Assembly: GCA_965201115.1 (NCBI GenBank)
Contig: OZ241745.1
Location: forward strand, 1,922,001-1,986,000
Source: JANQOH01 sp965201115
Lineage (GTDB): Bacteria > Pseudomonadota > Alphaproteobacteria > UBA7887
Length of the DNA: 64,000 nt
Direction: 5' to 3'
In this document: positions 34,201 through 42,162 of the stretch, in pieces
How the letters are laid out: every line of letters begins with the position of its first letter
How positions within the stretch are numbered: the stretch's first letter is position 1
Notes under the pieces: model-generated
Seen by the model: the letters and a program-made list of their open reading frames with translations, nothing else
Database searches by the model: none
What the model was told of the DNA's origin: nothing
Position numbers and translations under genes: made by a program

Positions 34201-37200
34201 GGGGGGCGCGCTGACGGTCACGGTGAACGACGAGGGCCGCGTCGAGGGCGATGTCAAATCGGGCGGGACGCTGTCGGCGACCATCGATGCCGGCGGCGTG
34301 GTTACGGGGACGATACACGACCCACAGGCTTCGTTCACGGTTTCGGGCAGCGTCGGGCGCGTTCTCTATGCTTCGGGCGGAGCGGTGACGGTGGCCGGCG
34401 GCGCGAAGTTGACCGGCGTCGAGGGCGTCGCGGCGGAGAGCACGGCCGGCGCGCTGACGGTCACGGTGAACGACGAGGGCCGCGTCGAAGGCGACATCGA
34501 ATCGGGCGGGACGCTGTCGGCGACCGTTAATGCCGGCGGCGTCGTGACGGGCACGATACACAACCCCGCGAGTCCGATGACCGTGGGCGGCAGCGTCGGG
34601 CGTATTCTCTATGCTGGCGGGGGGACGGTTACGGTCGCCAGGGGCGGCGCGATTACGGGCATCGCGATCGACGGCGCGACCGAGACGATTCGCGCCGCGT
34701 CGGGCGATCTTTCCGTCACGGTAGCAGGCCGGATCGAGGGCGGTCTTCGCCCCTCCGGCGACGGCGCGTTGACGGCGAACGTCATGGCCGGCGGCGTCGT
34801 GACGGGCACGATACGCAACCCCGCGAGTCCGATGACCGTGGGCGGCAGTGTCGGGCGCATTCTCTACGACAACGGCGGGACGGTGACGGTCGCCGGCGGC
34901 GGCGCCGTAACGGGCGTCGATAACGATGGAACGACCGAGGCGATTCGCGCCGACGCGGGCAACCTCGACGTCACGGTCGCGGCCAACGGCGCGGTCACGG
35001 GCCTCGTCGAGGGCCGCGGCGCCGGCAATCTCGAGGTCGACGTCGCCGGCGCGTTGACGGGCGATATCGCCGAACGCGGCGCGGGCGACCTGGACGTCAC
35101 GGTCGCCGGAACGGTCACGGGCGGCGTTGTCGGCGAAGGCGCCGGCGAACACACGGTTACGGTGGCGTCGTCGGGCGCCGTTGCCGGAACGGTGCGCCTG
35201 CCCGCGGGCGCGGCGCTGACGGTCTCGGGCGCTGTCGGGCGCGTCCACTACGACAACGGAGGCGCGGTAACGGTCAACGCCAGCGGCGAGATTACGGGCC
35301 TCGATATCGATGGAACGAAGGAGGCGATACGCGGCGACGCGGGCGATTTGGCGGTGACCGTCCACGGCACGGTCACGGGCAATATTGAGGCGCGCGGCGA
35401 TGGCGACCTGACGGTGACGGTGTCGGAGACCGGCACGATTAACGGGGAGATATTCGGTCGCGGCGGCGGCGTGCATACCATCGAGATCGCTGAGAAGGCG
35501 CGGGTGTTGGGCACGGTGCATAACCCGAAGAGCGGGACGACGATCCGCGGCGCGGCGGGGCGCGTTCTGTTCGACAACGGCGGCGCGTTGACGGTTGCGG
35601 CGACGGGCCGCATCGCCGGCGTCGGCGGCGAGGCGATTCGCGCCGACGCGGGGGACCTGACGGTGTCGGTCGCGTCCGGCGGCGCGGTCGCGGGCCGCAT
35701 CGAGGGGCGCGGGGCGGGGGCCATGACCGTGAATGTGAGCGGCGCGGTGACGGGCGCCATCCACGGCAAGGGCGCCGGCAAGCACGAGGTCACGGTCGCG
35801 TCCGGCGGCATGGTGACGGGCGATATCGTCGATCTGGAGGCCGGCGACCTGGTCGCGTCGGTGGCGGGCCGCATGACGGGCGACATCGAGGAGCGCGGCG
35901 CGGGGGATTTGACCGCGACGGTGACAGGGACGGTTACCGGCGGCATTCGCGGCATGGGCGCGGGTTCGCACGCCGTTGCGGTGATGGCCGGCGGCGCGGT
36001 GACGGGGACCGTGCATCTTCCGGCAAGCGCGATGACGATTGCGGGCCGCGTTGGGCGCGTGCTTTACGACAATGGCGGTTCGGTAACGGTCGCGGCGACG
36101 GGGAGCATTGCCGGCGTCGAGACGGAAGGCGGCGGTCGCGAGGCGATCCGCGGCGCGGCGGGCGACTTGTCGGTGGACGTGGCGGCGATGGCGACCGTGA
36201 CCGGCGATATCCGCGGCGAGGGCGACGGCGACCTGAAAGTAGATGTGAGCGGAACCGTCGAGGGCGGGATATTCGGCCTCGGCGGCGGCGAGCATGACGT
36301 TCATGTGAAATCCGGCGGCTCGGTCGAGGGTCTCATCCACCTCGCGGCCAGCACGGTGACGGTCGATGGCTCGGCCGCGAGCGTTCGGTTCGGCCGCGGC
36401 GGCACGATCGATGTGGGTTCCGGGGGGCGGATAACGGGCCTCGACGGGCGGGCGGCGCATAGCGCCGACGGGGACCTGACGGTGTCGGTGAACGGCGTCG
36501 TCATGGGCAGCGTTTCCGACGCCGGCCCCGGAGACCTTGCGGTTACGGTCGCGAACGCGCTGACGGGCGACGTCATCGGCGGCGGCGGAGGCGTGCATCG
36601 GCTGACGGTGCAGCCCAGCGGTGTCTTCAAGGGAAATGTCGAGGGCGTGGAGTCCATTTTCGTGGCCGGGCGCGCGGAGGGAACGCTGGATGTGCCCGCG
36701 GGCAGCAAGGTGACGATCCCCGGCACAGGCGAACTCGTGGGCGCGGAAGACGCGCAAGGCCGCCGCGTGGCGGTCGTCGCCGAAACCGGCGCCTTGGACA
36801 TGACGGTCGATGGCGCGGTGCAGGGCGCCGTGGAGGCGCGCGACGCCGCCGCGGCCTCGACCGTGACGGTCGGTGCGGGCGGCGAAATCGACGGCAGGGT
36901 CGCGCTGGCGGGGACCGGCAGCACGGTCGAGGTGAACGGCGCGGTGCAGAGCGTCGAGGTGCCCCGCGGCGCGGTGACGGTGGGCGCCAACGGACGCATC
37001 GAGGATGACGACATCGTCGCCGAGAGGGTGACGATAACGGCCGCCGCGGGCGAATCGGACGAGGAGGCCGCGCAGCGCATCGGCGGCGGGCGCATCGACA
37101 GCAGCGGCGGCGCCGTCGTCCTCAAGCGCGAGGGCCGCGCCGACATGGAGCTCAGGATAACCGCCGACGGCCGCATCGAGGTCGGGCCGGCGCCGCGCCA

Positions 37201-38101
37201 CCGCGTGTACGAAGCTCTGCCTTCGGTGCTGCTGGCGCTGAACGCGCTGCCCGCCCACGGCGACCGTCTCGCCGCCGCGGGCGCGCCGCGCGGCGCGTTC
37301 GCGCGCCTCGACGCCGCCGGCGGCGACCGCCACCCGGCGTCGTCTGTCGCGCAGGCGCATCACGACTACCGCCGCTTCGGCTTCGAAGCGGGGATAGAGG
37401 GCGCGGCGGGCGAGCGCGGCGTATTCGCGATCTCCGTCCATCATGTGCGCGGCCGCGCCGATGTGGACACGAACGCGGACACCGAGGCGGGCGGCGGCCG
37501 TGTCGAGATAACCGGCACGGGCGCGCGCATATCCGGCGCATGGCTGCCCGCCGAGAATATCTATGTGAGCGCTCAGGCCGCGGCGACGCTGTACGAGGCC
37601 GACCTCGATTCGGACGCGGCGCTCGAGGGCGCCCTTGCGCGGGACTTGTCGGGCCGCGGCTACGCCGCCGGCGTGGAGATCGGGCGGCGGCTCGAGCTGG
37701 GCCGCGTGACGCTGACCCCGCGCGCGGGCGCCGATTGGTCGATGGTGGAGATGTCGTCGTTCACGGATTCCGTGAACGAGCGCGTATCGCTTGACGCGGG
37801 CCGGCGCATAACGGCCCGCGCCGGCGTGCGCGCCGAGTCCGCCGCCCTCCCCGGCGGCGCCGCCGGCGCCATGTTCGCAACGCTGGACCTGGAGCGCGAA
37901 CTGTCCGGCGCAATGGAAACCACGGCGGCAGACCGCCCCTTCGAAGCCGAAGCGGAAGCGACATGGGCCCGCTTGGGCCTGGGCGCCGCCCACGAATGGG
38001 CCGACGGCCGCATAGCCCTCCGCGCCAACGCCAACTACGCCGCCGCCCGCCACGGCAACCGCGACTTCACCGGCAGCGCCACACTGACCGTCCGCTTCTG
38101 A
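31229..38101 (+). CDS. Giant type Va autotransporter adhesin
   Basis: 2290-residue surface protein. I prefer ATG 31229 (MSVRALAPGLLLALVLWAGEAAAQ), which gives a clean signal peptide cleaved after residue 23 and follows GGGAGGGG; ATG 31136 would add 31 residues. The passenger is Gly/Ser/Thr/Val-rich beta-helix. Its first part has two related helical inserts (LSTAEQAVLTAITDNDSSAL and LSTEERAALTAVLTGDSSGL). Seven ~81-87-residue tandem repeats (33251 to about 34987) carry GGVVTGTIHNPQ-SFTVSGSVGRVLYASGG-TVTVAGGGTLTGVEGVA. Degenerate repeats follow. The C-terminal ~290 residues form a beta-barrel ending TLTVRF, the outer-membrane insertion signal. The passenger has no recognisable enzyme motif, so adhesion or biofilm is the likely role (inference). 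Confidence 0.9.
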   Translation: MSVRALAPGLLLALVLWAGEAAAQDACRGGAHTGSTSISCTEVAGSNAHIVVDPGSVNIPRIHADHRGSGDITVRMKAGALAGSGGNSILAERRGSGAASIEVSGGSLTNDVFITTGNTATGNVSIGMSGGSLSGRLNINRNGGTGNGRIAVSGDATIRQTQNAQFGVGVVSNGLGDELSIRMEGGSVEATGADSAGFFLRSNNNAAAAAAMTAVIEGGSVRTRGSGSSGVWLTSSSGSRDASFRMTGGSIVTEADNSRGVYFHLPVFATGQTASFRMTGGSIVSEGLGSHGLSALTVNLGSVDAMTSAGATIAAPFAVGMDARLTQDASATGRLVFAHGGAVEARDVGVLAWARRSSGHTMGATPPSPTDDAARTTPMIHVTSSGDITVGAPVTEAFIRARITGEDGTLSTAEQAVLTAITDNDSSALTTALAALPASYDDAWKAEAEDLRRKRAAATAAATGNGPLAHAAAEEILGLSRAGVRAYALSHTAIVDHVRAGNALSTEERAALTAVLTGDSSGLETALTALTGATYTAAWKNTVRQHAATYNAGDIQVDITGGSIDAEGNGVEALYAVPHDSNGKIAVTVSAGARVTGGAHGLHVRGAGAGTGGLRAQSVTVNGRAMGGTGAGVHMFGGGAVTVGAGGEVSATSGVAILGDGGGALTTAVSGTVTGDIRVDGGGSLTANVMAGGVVTGTIHNPQTALAVAGSIGRILYSSGGTVTVSGSGTLTGVEGVAIESAAGALTVTVNDGIRVEGDVKSGGTLSATVNAGGVVTGTIHNPQGSFTVSGSVGRVLYASGGTVTVAGGGTLTGVEGVAAESTAGALTVTVRDEGRVEGDVKSGGTLMATVEAGGVVTGTIHDPQASFTVSGSVGRVLYASGGTVTVAGGAKLTGVSGTAIESTAGALTVTVQNRGRVEADIESGGTLMVTVDDGGVVTGTIEDPQASFTVGSGARIGRILYTGSSGGTVTVSGGGTLTGVEGVAAESTDSGGALTVTVNDEGRVEGDVKSGGTLSATIDAGGVVTGTIHDPQASFTVSGSVGRVLYASGGAVTVAGGAKLTGVEGVAAESTAGALTVTVNDEGRVEGDIESGGTLSATVNAGGVVTGTIHNPASPMTVGGSVGRILYAGGGTVTVARGGAITGIAIDGATETIRAASGDLSVTVAGRIEGGLRPSGDGALTANVMAGGVVTGTIRNPASPMTVGGSVGRILYDNGGTVTVAGGGAVTGVDNDGTTEAIRADAGNLDVTVAANGAVTGLVEGRGAGNLEVDVAGALTGDIAERGAGDLDVTVAGTVTGGVVGEGAGEHTVTVASSGAVAGTVRLPAGAALTVSGAVGRVHYDNGGAVTVNASGEITGLDIDGTKEAIRGDAGDLAVTVHGTVTGNIEARGDGDLTVTVSETGTINGEIFGRGGGVHTIEIAEKARVLGTVHNPKSGTTIRGAAGRVLFDNGGALTVAATGRIAGVGGEAIRADAGDLTVSVASGGAVAGRIEGRGAGAMTVNVSGAVTGAIHGKGAGKHEVTVASGGMVTGDIVDLEAGDLVASVAGRMTGDIEERGAGDLTATVTGTVTGGIRGMGAGSHAVAVMAGGAVTGTVHLPASAMTIAGRVGRVLYDNGGSVTVAATGSIAGVETEGGGREAIRGAAGDLSVDVAAMATVTGDIRGEGDGDLKVDVSGTVEGGIFGLGGGEHDVHVKSGGSVEGLIHLAASTVTVDGSAASVRFGRGGTIDVGSGGRITGLDGRAAHSADGDLTVSVNGVVMGSVSDAGPGDLAVTVANALTGDVIGGGGGVHRLTVQPSGVFKGNVEGVESIFVAGRAEGTLDVPAGSKVTIPGTGELVGAEDAQGRRVAVVAETGALDMTVDGAVQGAVEARDAAAASTVTVGAGGEIDGRVALAGTGSTVEVNGAVQSVEVPRGAVTVGANGRIEDDDIVAERVTITAAAGESDEEAAQRIGGGRIDSSGGAVVLKREGRADMELRITADGRIEVGPAPRHRVYEALPSVLLALNALPAHGDRLAAAGAPRGAFARLDAAGGDRHPASSVAQAHHDYRRFGFEAGIEGAAGERGVFAISVHHVRGRADVDTNADTEAGGGRVEITGTGARISGAWLPAENIYVSAQAAATLYEADLDSDAALEGALARDLSGRGYAAGVEIGRRLELGRVTLTPRAGADWSMVEMSSFTDSVNERVSLDAGRRITARAGVRAESAALPGGAAGAMFATLDLERELSGAMETTAADRPFEAEAEATWARLGLGAAHEWADGRIALRANANYAAARHGNRDFTGSATLTVRF
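33251..34987 (+). repeat. Seven in-frame ~83-residue repeats in the autotransporter
   Basis: Units begin at GDIRVDGGG (33251), GDVKSGGTL (33500) and so on, up to GGLRPSGDG (34739). Length per unit is about 81-87 codons. Units 2 to 6 are the most alike at DNA level, so copy number could change by recombination. Confidence 0.85.
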
Positions 38102-38122
38102 TTACGGGCGCGCTTCCTGGGT

Positions 38123-38591
38123 TGTCTAATTCCGGCTACTCGGTCAACCCTCCTCCGGGTCCGTTCGCTGCCTTCCGTTCCGCCGGGAGCATGGTTGTCT
38201 GCGAAGTCATCGCCGTGCTTTCGAGTGGCGCGCTTCATGATGGCGTTCGTCGGCGTTGGCGTCCCAATGTGCGCGTCGCACTCCCGGACCGGCCTTGCCC
38301 TTTCGGGCGGGGGCGCGGTCCGACTTGCATTCCAGGCAGCGGGATCGCCTCCGCTACCGTCCCGGCGGGGACGGGGCTTTCCGCCGAAGCGGAACCGTGT
38401 TGTCTCCTGTTCGTTGTTCAGCTGCCTCCGGGCGCGTTCGGGGCGCGCGGCGGCGGCGCTGCGTGTAGTCCACCGAGAAACGCAGCGCAGCGCCGCCGCC
38501 GCGCGCCCCGAACGCGCAACCCGCGCCGTGCGGGCGTGGCGGGCGCTGTCACGCGCGCTGCCCCTTGCCTGCCCGGCGCGGCGCCGGCGGC
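38123..38591 (-). ncRNA. Predicted bridge-RNA region of the IS1111 element
   Basis: 470 bases between the transposase stop and the element end have no gene. In the IS1111 subgroup the bridge RNA is encoded downstream of the transposase, which fits. The region includes a very long hairpin (arms about 38432-38464 and 38480-38517, about 33 paired bases with a five-base bulge). GGCGCGCTTC at 38228-38237 equals the left target flank, and TGTGCGCG near 38269 resembles the right flank, possibly guide segments. RNA boundaries cannot be read by eye. Confidence 0.45.
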
Positions 38592-39617
38592 CTACGCCGC
38601 TTCCGCCGCGTCCGGCCAGCGGAAGGGCTCGCCGCTCGCCAGCATGCGATGCAGGATGACCGCCAGCCGCCGCGCCAAGGCCACGCACGCCTTCTTGAAA
38701 CCGCTTCGCTTGCGCAACCGCCGCGCCCAGTCCTTGAGCGGATGACCGCGCTTGACCCGCGTCAGCAGGCAAGCCGCGCACTCGTACAGCAGCGACCGCA
38801 CGCCGGGATCGCCGTGGCGCGATATGCGCCCCGTCCAGTCCATCTCCCCCGATTGACGCCGACGCGGCACAAGCCCCACATACGCGCCCACAGATCGCGA
38901 ATCGGCAAACCGCGCCGCATCGCCCAGGTTCGCAACCAGCGCCACAGCCGTCATCGGCCCCACGGCCGGAGCCGTCATCGACAGCCGGCAGGCCTTGCTG
39001 GCCCGCGCCCGCGCCTCCACCTGCCTGGTGAGCGCCTTGAGCGAATGCAGCGTCTGCGCCAGCGAAACCAGCAACGGCTCCACCGCTTCCTGCAGCGGCG
39101 TATCCATGACCGCCTCGCGAACCCGCGCCGAAAACCGGCCCGAACCCTTCGAAAGCCGAATCCCCGCCGAACCCAGGATGCCCCGGACCGTGTTCTCCGC
39201 GTCGCGGCGCTGGCGCACCATAAGCCCCCGCGCGCGCAACAGCGCCTGCGTATTCGCGTCCCAAGCCCGCTTCACCGAAACCGGGGGGCAGAACTTCGTG
39301 CGCGCGATATCCGCCAGCAACGCCGCGTCCTTCGCATCCGTCTTGTTCGTCTGAAGGCGAAGCACCGCGTGAACGCGCCGAGCGTCCACCACATCCACGG
39401 CCTGCCCCAACGCCTCCATCTCGCGCGCCAGCCAGCCCGAATACGTCCCCGTCTCCATGACCACGCGCGCCGGCGACGGGCAGTGCTCGCGCACCGCCGC
39501 AAACAACGCCGCCGGATCCGTCGCAACCTTGCCCGCGACAACCGTCGCACCCGCATCGTTCTTGACGCAAAACGCCGTCTCTTCCTTCGACACGTCGAAA
39601 CCGACATACTCCGCCAT
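38592..39617 (-). CDS. IS110-family transposase
   Basis: 341-residue DEDD recombinase, start ATG 39617 (MAEYVGFDVSKEE). The RuvC-like residues are in GFDVSKE, VVMETGTYSGW and NKTDAKDAALLAD. The C-terminal Tnp domain has MTAPAVGPMTAVALVANLGD and YVGLVPRRRQSGE with the candidate catalytic serine. The frame is intact and full length, so the element may be active. Confidence 0.92.
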   Translation of the reverse strand: MAEYVGFDVSKEETAFCVKNDAGATVVAGKVATDPAALFAAVREHCPSPARVVMETGTYSGWLAREMEALGQAVDVVDARRVHAVLRLQTNKTDAKDAALLADIARTKFCPPVSVKRAWDANTQALLRARGLMVRQRRDAENTVRGILGSAGIRLSKGSGRFSARVREAVMDTPLQEAVEPLLVSLAQTLHSLKALTRQVEARARASKACRLSMTAPAVGPMTAVALVANLGDAARFADSRSVGAYVGLVPRRRQSGEMDWTGRISRHGDPGVRSLLYECAACLLTRVKRGHPLKDWARRLRKRSGFKKACVALARRLAVILHRMLASGEPFRWPDAAEAA

Positions 39618-39716
39618 GGTCGCTCTCCCTGTTGGGTCCGTGAGTGGGGCGCACAACCCTGCGCGCGCAGCCCCGCATGATAGACCCGGGAGAGCGGCCG
39701 ACCGGAATTATCCCAT

Positions 39717-39870
39717 GTGCGCGGGCGTCCCGCCCACACGTTTCCGCGGGGCGCGGCGTTGCCGGGGAGGGCGCGGCGTTTGCGCCCTTCCCGGCGGCGT
39801 TCGTGGCGTTGGCGACGTGCGGGCAGGGACGCCCGCGCGCCCAGGAAGTTCGCGCCTTCGGCGCAAGGGC
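39717..39870. repeat. Remainder of the REP-like repeat split by the IS1111 element
   Basis: Starts GTGCGCGGGCGTCCCGCCCA and ends with the inverse arm (GACGTGCGGGCAGGGACGCC then CGCGCGCCCAGGAAG), so the complete unit is bounded by inverted CTTCCTGGG(T/C)GCGCGGG. It ends next to the stop of the methyltransferase gene, where it could act as a terminator-like hairpin. Confidence 0.65.
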
Positions 39871-39872
39871 GC

Positions 39873-40718
39873 CTACGCCGGCTTGTCGCCGGTTCCGATG
39901 CGGATATGCGCCTGTATCCGGTAGCGGCCGTCGGCAAGATGGGCGTCGAACGCCTTGTAGAGGCGCGCGGCCAAGGCGTCGCGGCGATCGATGTCGAGCG
40001 TCCCGAGTTCGTCGGCAAACGCCATTTCGAGATTCGGGCGCCAGAAATCGGCGCCCGCCGGCGGCGCGCCGTCGAAGCGGCGTTCGCGCTCTTCCACGGC
40101 GGCGAAGCCCGCGCGTTCGAGCGCGCCGGCAAGCAGCCCGGCCTCCCCGAAGCGGAACTGCGGCAGCGCGGGGTTGGGCGGCAGGTCGAGAAACGCCCGG
40201 ACCTCGCGGTGCAGAACGGCGAAAACGGTGGTGTCTTCCAGCGGCCCCCAGACCATCCACGCGCCGCGCCCGCCGGGTTTCAGAACGCGCAGCGCCTCGC
40301 GCAGCGCCGCGTCCGGATCGGCCGCGAACATGATGCCGAAGCGGCACGTAACCCGGTCGAACGCTTCGTCTTCGTAAGGCAGTGCCTCCATGTCGGCGCG
40401 TTCGCAGCTCAGACCGGGGACGCCGAGGCTCCTGAAGCGGCCCCGCATGTAGCTGACCATCTCGCGCACCGCATCGGTGGCGATCACCCGCCCATCCGCG
40501 CCGACTTCGCGGGCGATCGACAGCGCGGGCTGACCGGCGCCCGACGCCAGGTCGAGCACGCGCATTCCCGCCCCGACGCCCGCCGCCTCGATGAACGGCG
40601 CGTTGAAACGCCCGGTCATGCGTTCGATCTCGAGCGCCCAGCGGGTCCATATGCGCGCGCGATCGATCCAGTAGGCGCGGGTTTCGGCGCCGTCGATCGG
40701 CGCCGGCGCCTTCGTCAC
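39873..40718 (-). CDS. SAM-dependent methyltransferase at the end of the pqq operon
   Basis: 281-residue class I methyltransferase. The GTG start at 40718 overlaps the pqqE stop (GTGA), so it is translationally coupled to PQQ synthesis genes. Motif I is VLDLASGAGQPALSIARE, followed by ATDAVREMVSYM, then CERADMEALPYEDEAFDRVTCRFGIMF and LKPGGRGAWMVWG. It resembles UbiE/COQ5-like small-molecule methyltransferases. Such a gene is not part of the standard PQQ pathway. The coupling suggests a role with PQQ or with a PQQ enzyme's substrate, but that is inference. Confidence 0.85.
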   Translation of the reverse strand: MTKAPAPIDGAETRAYWIDRARIWTRWALEIERMTGRFNAPFIEAAGVGAGMRVLDLASGAGQPALSIAREVGADGRVIATDAVREMVSYMRGRFRSLGVPGLSCERADMEALPYEDEAFDRVTCRFGIMFAADPDAALREALRVLKPGGRGAWMVWGPLEDTTVFAVLHREVRAFLDLPPNPALPQFRFGEAGLLAGALERAGFAAVEERERRFDGAPPAGADFWRPNLEMAFADELGTLDIDRRDALAARLYKAFDAHLADGRYRIQAHIRIGTGDKPA

Positions 40719-41875
40719 GCCGCTCCCGCCGCGCCGCCGTAACGGCGATAGACGAATTCGGGCGCTTCGGCGTGCGCTTCGCGCAGCGGTTCTTCAAGCG
40801 CGGCGCGGTCGGGCGCCAGGGCGCAGGCGGGATCGGTGCGCGCCGCGTCGCCGGCAAGCATGTAGGCTTGGCAGCGGCAGCCGCCCCAGTCGATCTCGCG
40901 GCGGTCGCAGCTGCGGCACGGTTCGGGCATCCACGACGTGCCGCGGAAGCGATTGAAGCTCTCGGAATTTTCCCAGATATCGGCGAGCGATTTCTCGCGG
41001 ATCGATTCGTAGCGGATGCCGGGGATGACTTCCGCCGCGTGGCACGGCAGGACCTTGCCGGACGGCGAGATGTTGATGAACTGCCGCCCCCAGCCGCCCA
41101 TGCAGGATTTCGGGCGCTTCGCGTAGTAATCCGGCACGACGAAATCGAACGTCAACACGCCCTTCAGGCGCACGCGCGCCTCCTCGACGATGCGCACCGC
41201 TTCGTCGAGTTGCTCGCGCGTCGGCAGGAAGGCGGCGCGGTTGCGCAGCGCCCAAGCGTAATACTGCACCTGCGCCACCTCGATGCGCTCGGCGCCGAGC
41301 GCTACCGCCATGGCGATCGTGTCTTCCAGATGGTGCAGGTTCTGCCGATGCATGACGGCGTTGACGGTCAGCGGCAGGCCGGCCGCGCGCACCCAGCGCG
41401 CGGCCTGTTTCTTCTTCTCGAACGCGCCGCGATAGCCGGCCACCCGGTCGCCGAGCTCGGCGGTCGAATCCTGGAAGCTGATCTGTACGTGGTCGAGGCC
41501 GCAATCGGCGAGGCGCTTCACGCGCGCTTCGCTCAACAGCACCGCGGAAGTGATGAGGTTGCTGTAGAGCCCGACCTTTGCCGCGTGCTCCACCAGCTGC
41601 TCGAGGTCCTTGCGCACGGTGGGTTCGCCGCCCGAAAAGTGGACGTGCAGCACGCCGAGATCGACCGCCTCGTCCATGACGCGGCGCCATTCGCCGGTCG
41701 TACATTCGCCGCTGGCGCGTTCGAGCTCGAGCGGGTTCGAGCAATAGGGGCACTGCAACGGGCAGCGATGGCTGAGTTCGGCCAAAACGGCGTAGGGCAC
41801 GAGCCGGTCCGGCGCGGGCGCCGCCGCGGGCGCGGGTTGCGCTTCCGGATCGGCAAGCGCGGCAAGTTCGGTCAT
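40715..41875 (-). CDS. pqqE: PqqE radical SAM peptide cyclase
   Basis: 386-residue radical SAM enzyme that joins Glu and Tyr of PqqA by a C-C bond, the first step of PQQ synthesis. The start is ATG 41875, overlapping the pqqD stop. The CxxxCxxC cluster site is in SHRCPLQCPYC (about residues 35-45). A SPASM domain holds auxiliary clusters: KSCMGGWGRQFINISPSGKVLPC, then CRSCDRREIDWGGCRCQAY. An Ala/Pro-rich N-terminal extension of about 20 residues is present. Confidence 0.96.
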   Translation of the reverse strand: MTELAALADPEAQPAPAAAPAPDRLVPYAVLAELSHRCPLQCPYCSNPLELERASGECTTGEWRRVMDEAVDLGVLHVHFSGGEPTVRKDLEQLVEHAAKVGLYSNLITSAVLLSEARVKRLADCGLDHVQISFQDSTAELGDRVAGYRGAFEKKKQAARWVRAAGLPLTVNAVMHRQNLHHLEDTIAMAVALGAERIEVAQVQYYAWALRNRAAFLPTREQLDEAVRIVEEARVRLKGVLTFDFVVPDYYAKRPKSCMGGWGRQFINISPSGKVLPCHAAEVIPGIRYESIREKSLADIWENSESFNRFRGTSWMPEPCRSCDRREIDWGGCRCQAYMLAGDAARTDPACALAPDRAALEEPLREAHAEAPEFVYRRYGGAAGAA

Positions 41876-42162
41876 GTCACGATAAATCCCTTGTCGGCGA
41901 GGCCCTGGAGCATCCCGGCGACGTCGCCGGCGATGGTCTCGCGCGGCGCCTGGTCGTATTTCGCCGCCAGGGCGTCGATGATTTCGTCCAGCGTGCGCCG
42001 GCCGTCGCACAGCGCCACCACTTCATGCGCGATCGCGTCAAGCTCGAACACGCGCTCGGGCGCCAGGATGATCCACTTGTCGCGCGGCTTGTCGAAACGC
42101 AGTTTCGCGTGGCGGGGCAGTTTCGGCGCGCTTTCGGGCGCGATGAGCGTGCGTTCGCTCAT
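41872..42162 (-). CDS. pqqD: PqqD peptide chaperone
   Basis: 96-residue winged-helix chaperone (RiPP recognition element) that presents PqqA to PqqE. It reads MSERTLIAPESAPKLPRHAK, with the hallmark LRFDKPRDKWIILAPERVFELD and HEVVALCDGRRTLDEIIDALA. It overlaps both pqqC and pqqE by four bases. Useful reference: it is the only stand-alone RRE in the window. Confidence 0.95.
   Translation of the reverse strand: MSERTLIAPESAPKLPRHAKLRFDKPRDKWIILAPERVFELDAIAHEVVALCDGRRTLDEIIDALAAKYDQAPRETIAGDVAGMLQGLADKGFIVT

Larger units (their letters stand above)
38121..39718 (-). mobile_element. IS110-family (IS1111 subgroup) element inside a REP-like repeat
   Basis: The dispersed repeat reads GCGCGCTTCCTGGGTGCGCG when intact. 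On the left it stops after CCTGGGT (38122) and on the right it resumes at GTGCGCGGGCG (39717), so about 1.6 kb is inserted with a shared GT core. Just inside each end are inverted TAATTCCGG (38127-38135) and CCGGAATTA (39702-39710), the subterminal repeats typical of IS1111. One transposase gene is inside. IS1111-type elements are known to target REP-like palindromes. Confidence 0.8.

Noticed and set aside
33767..38053. 1428-residue frame antisense to the autotransporter.
   Set aside because: It mirrors the codon pattern of the sense gene (high GC at third positions), has no start context, and is Arg/His/Asp-rich without domains.
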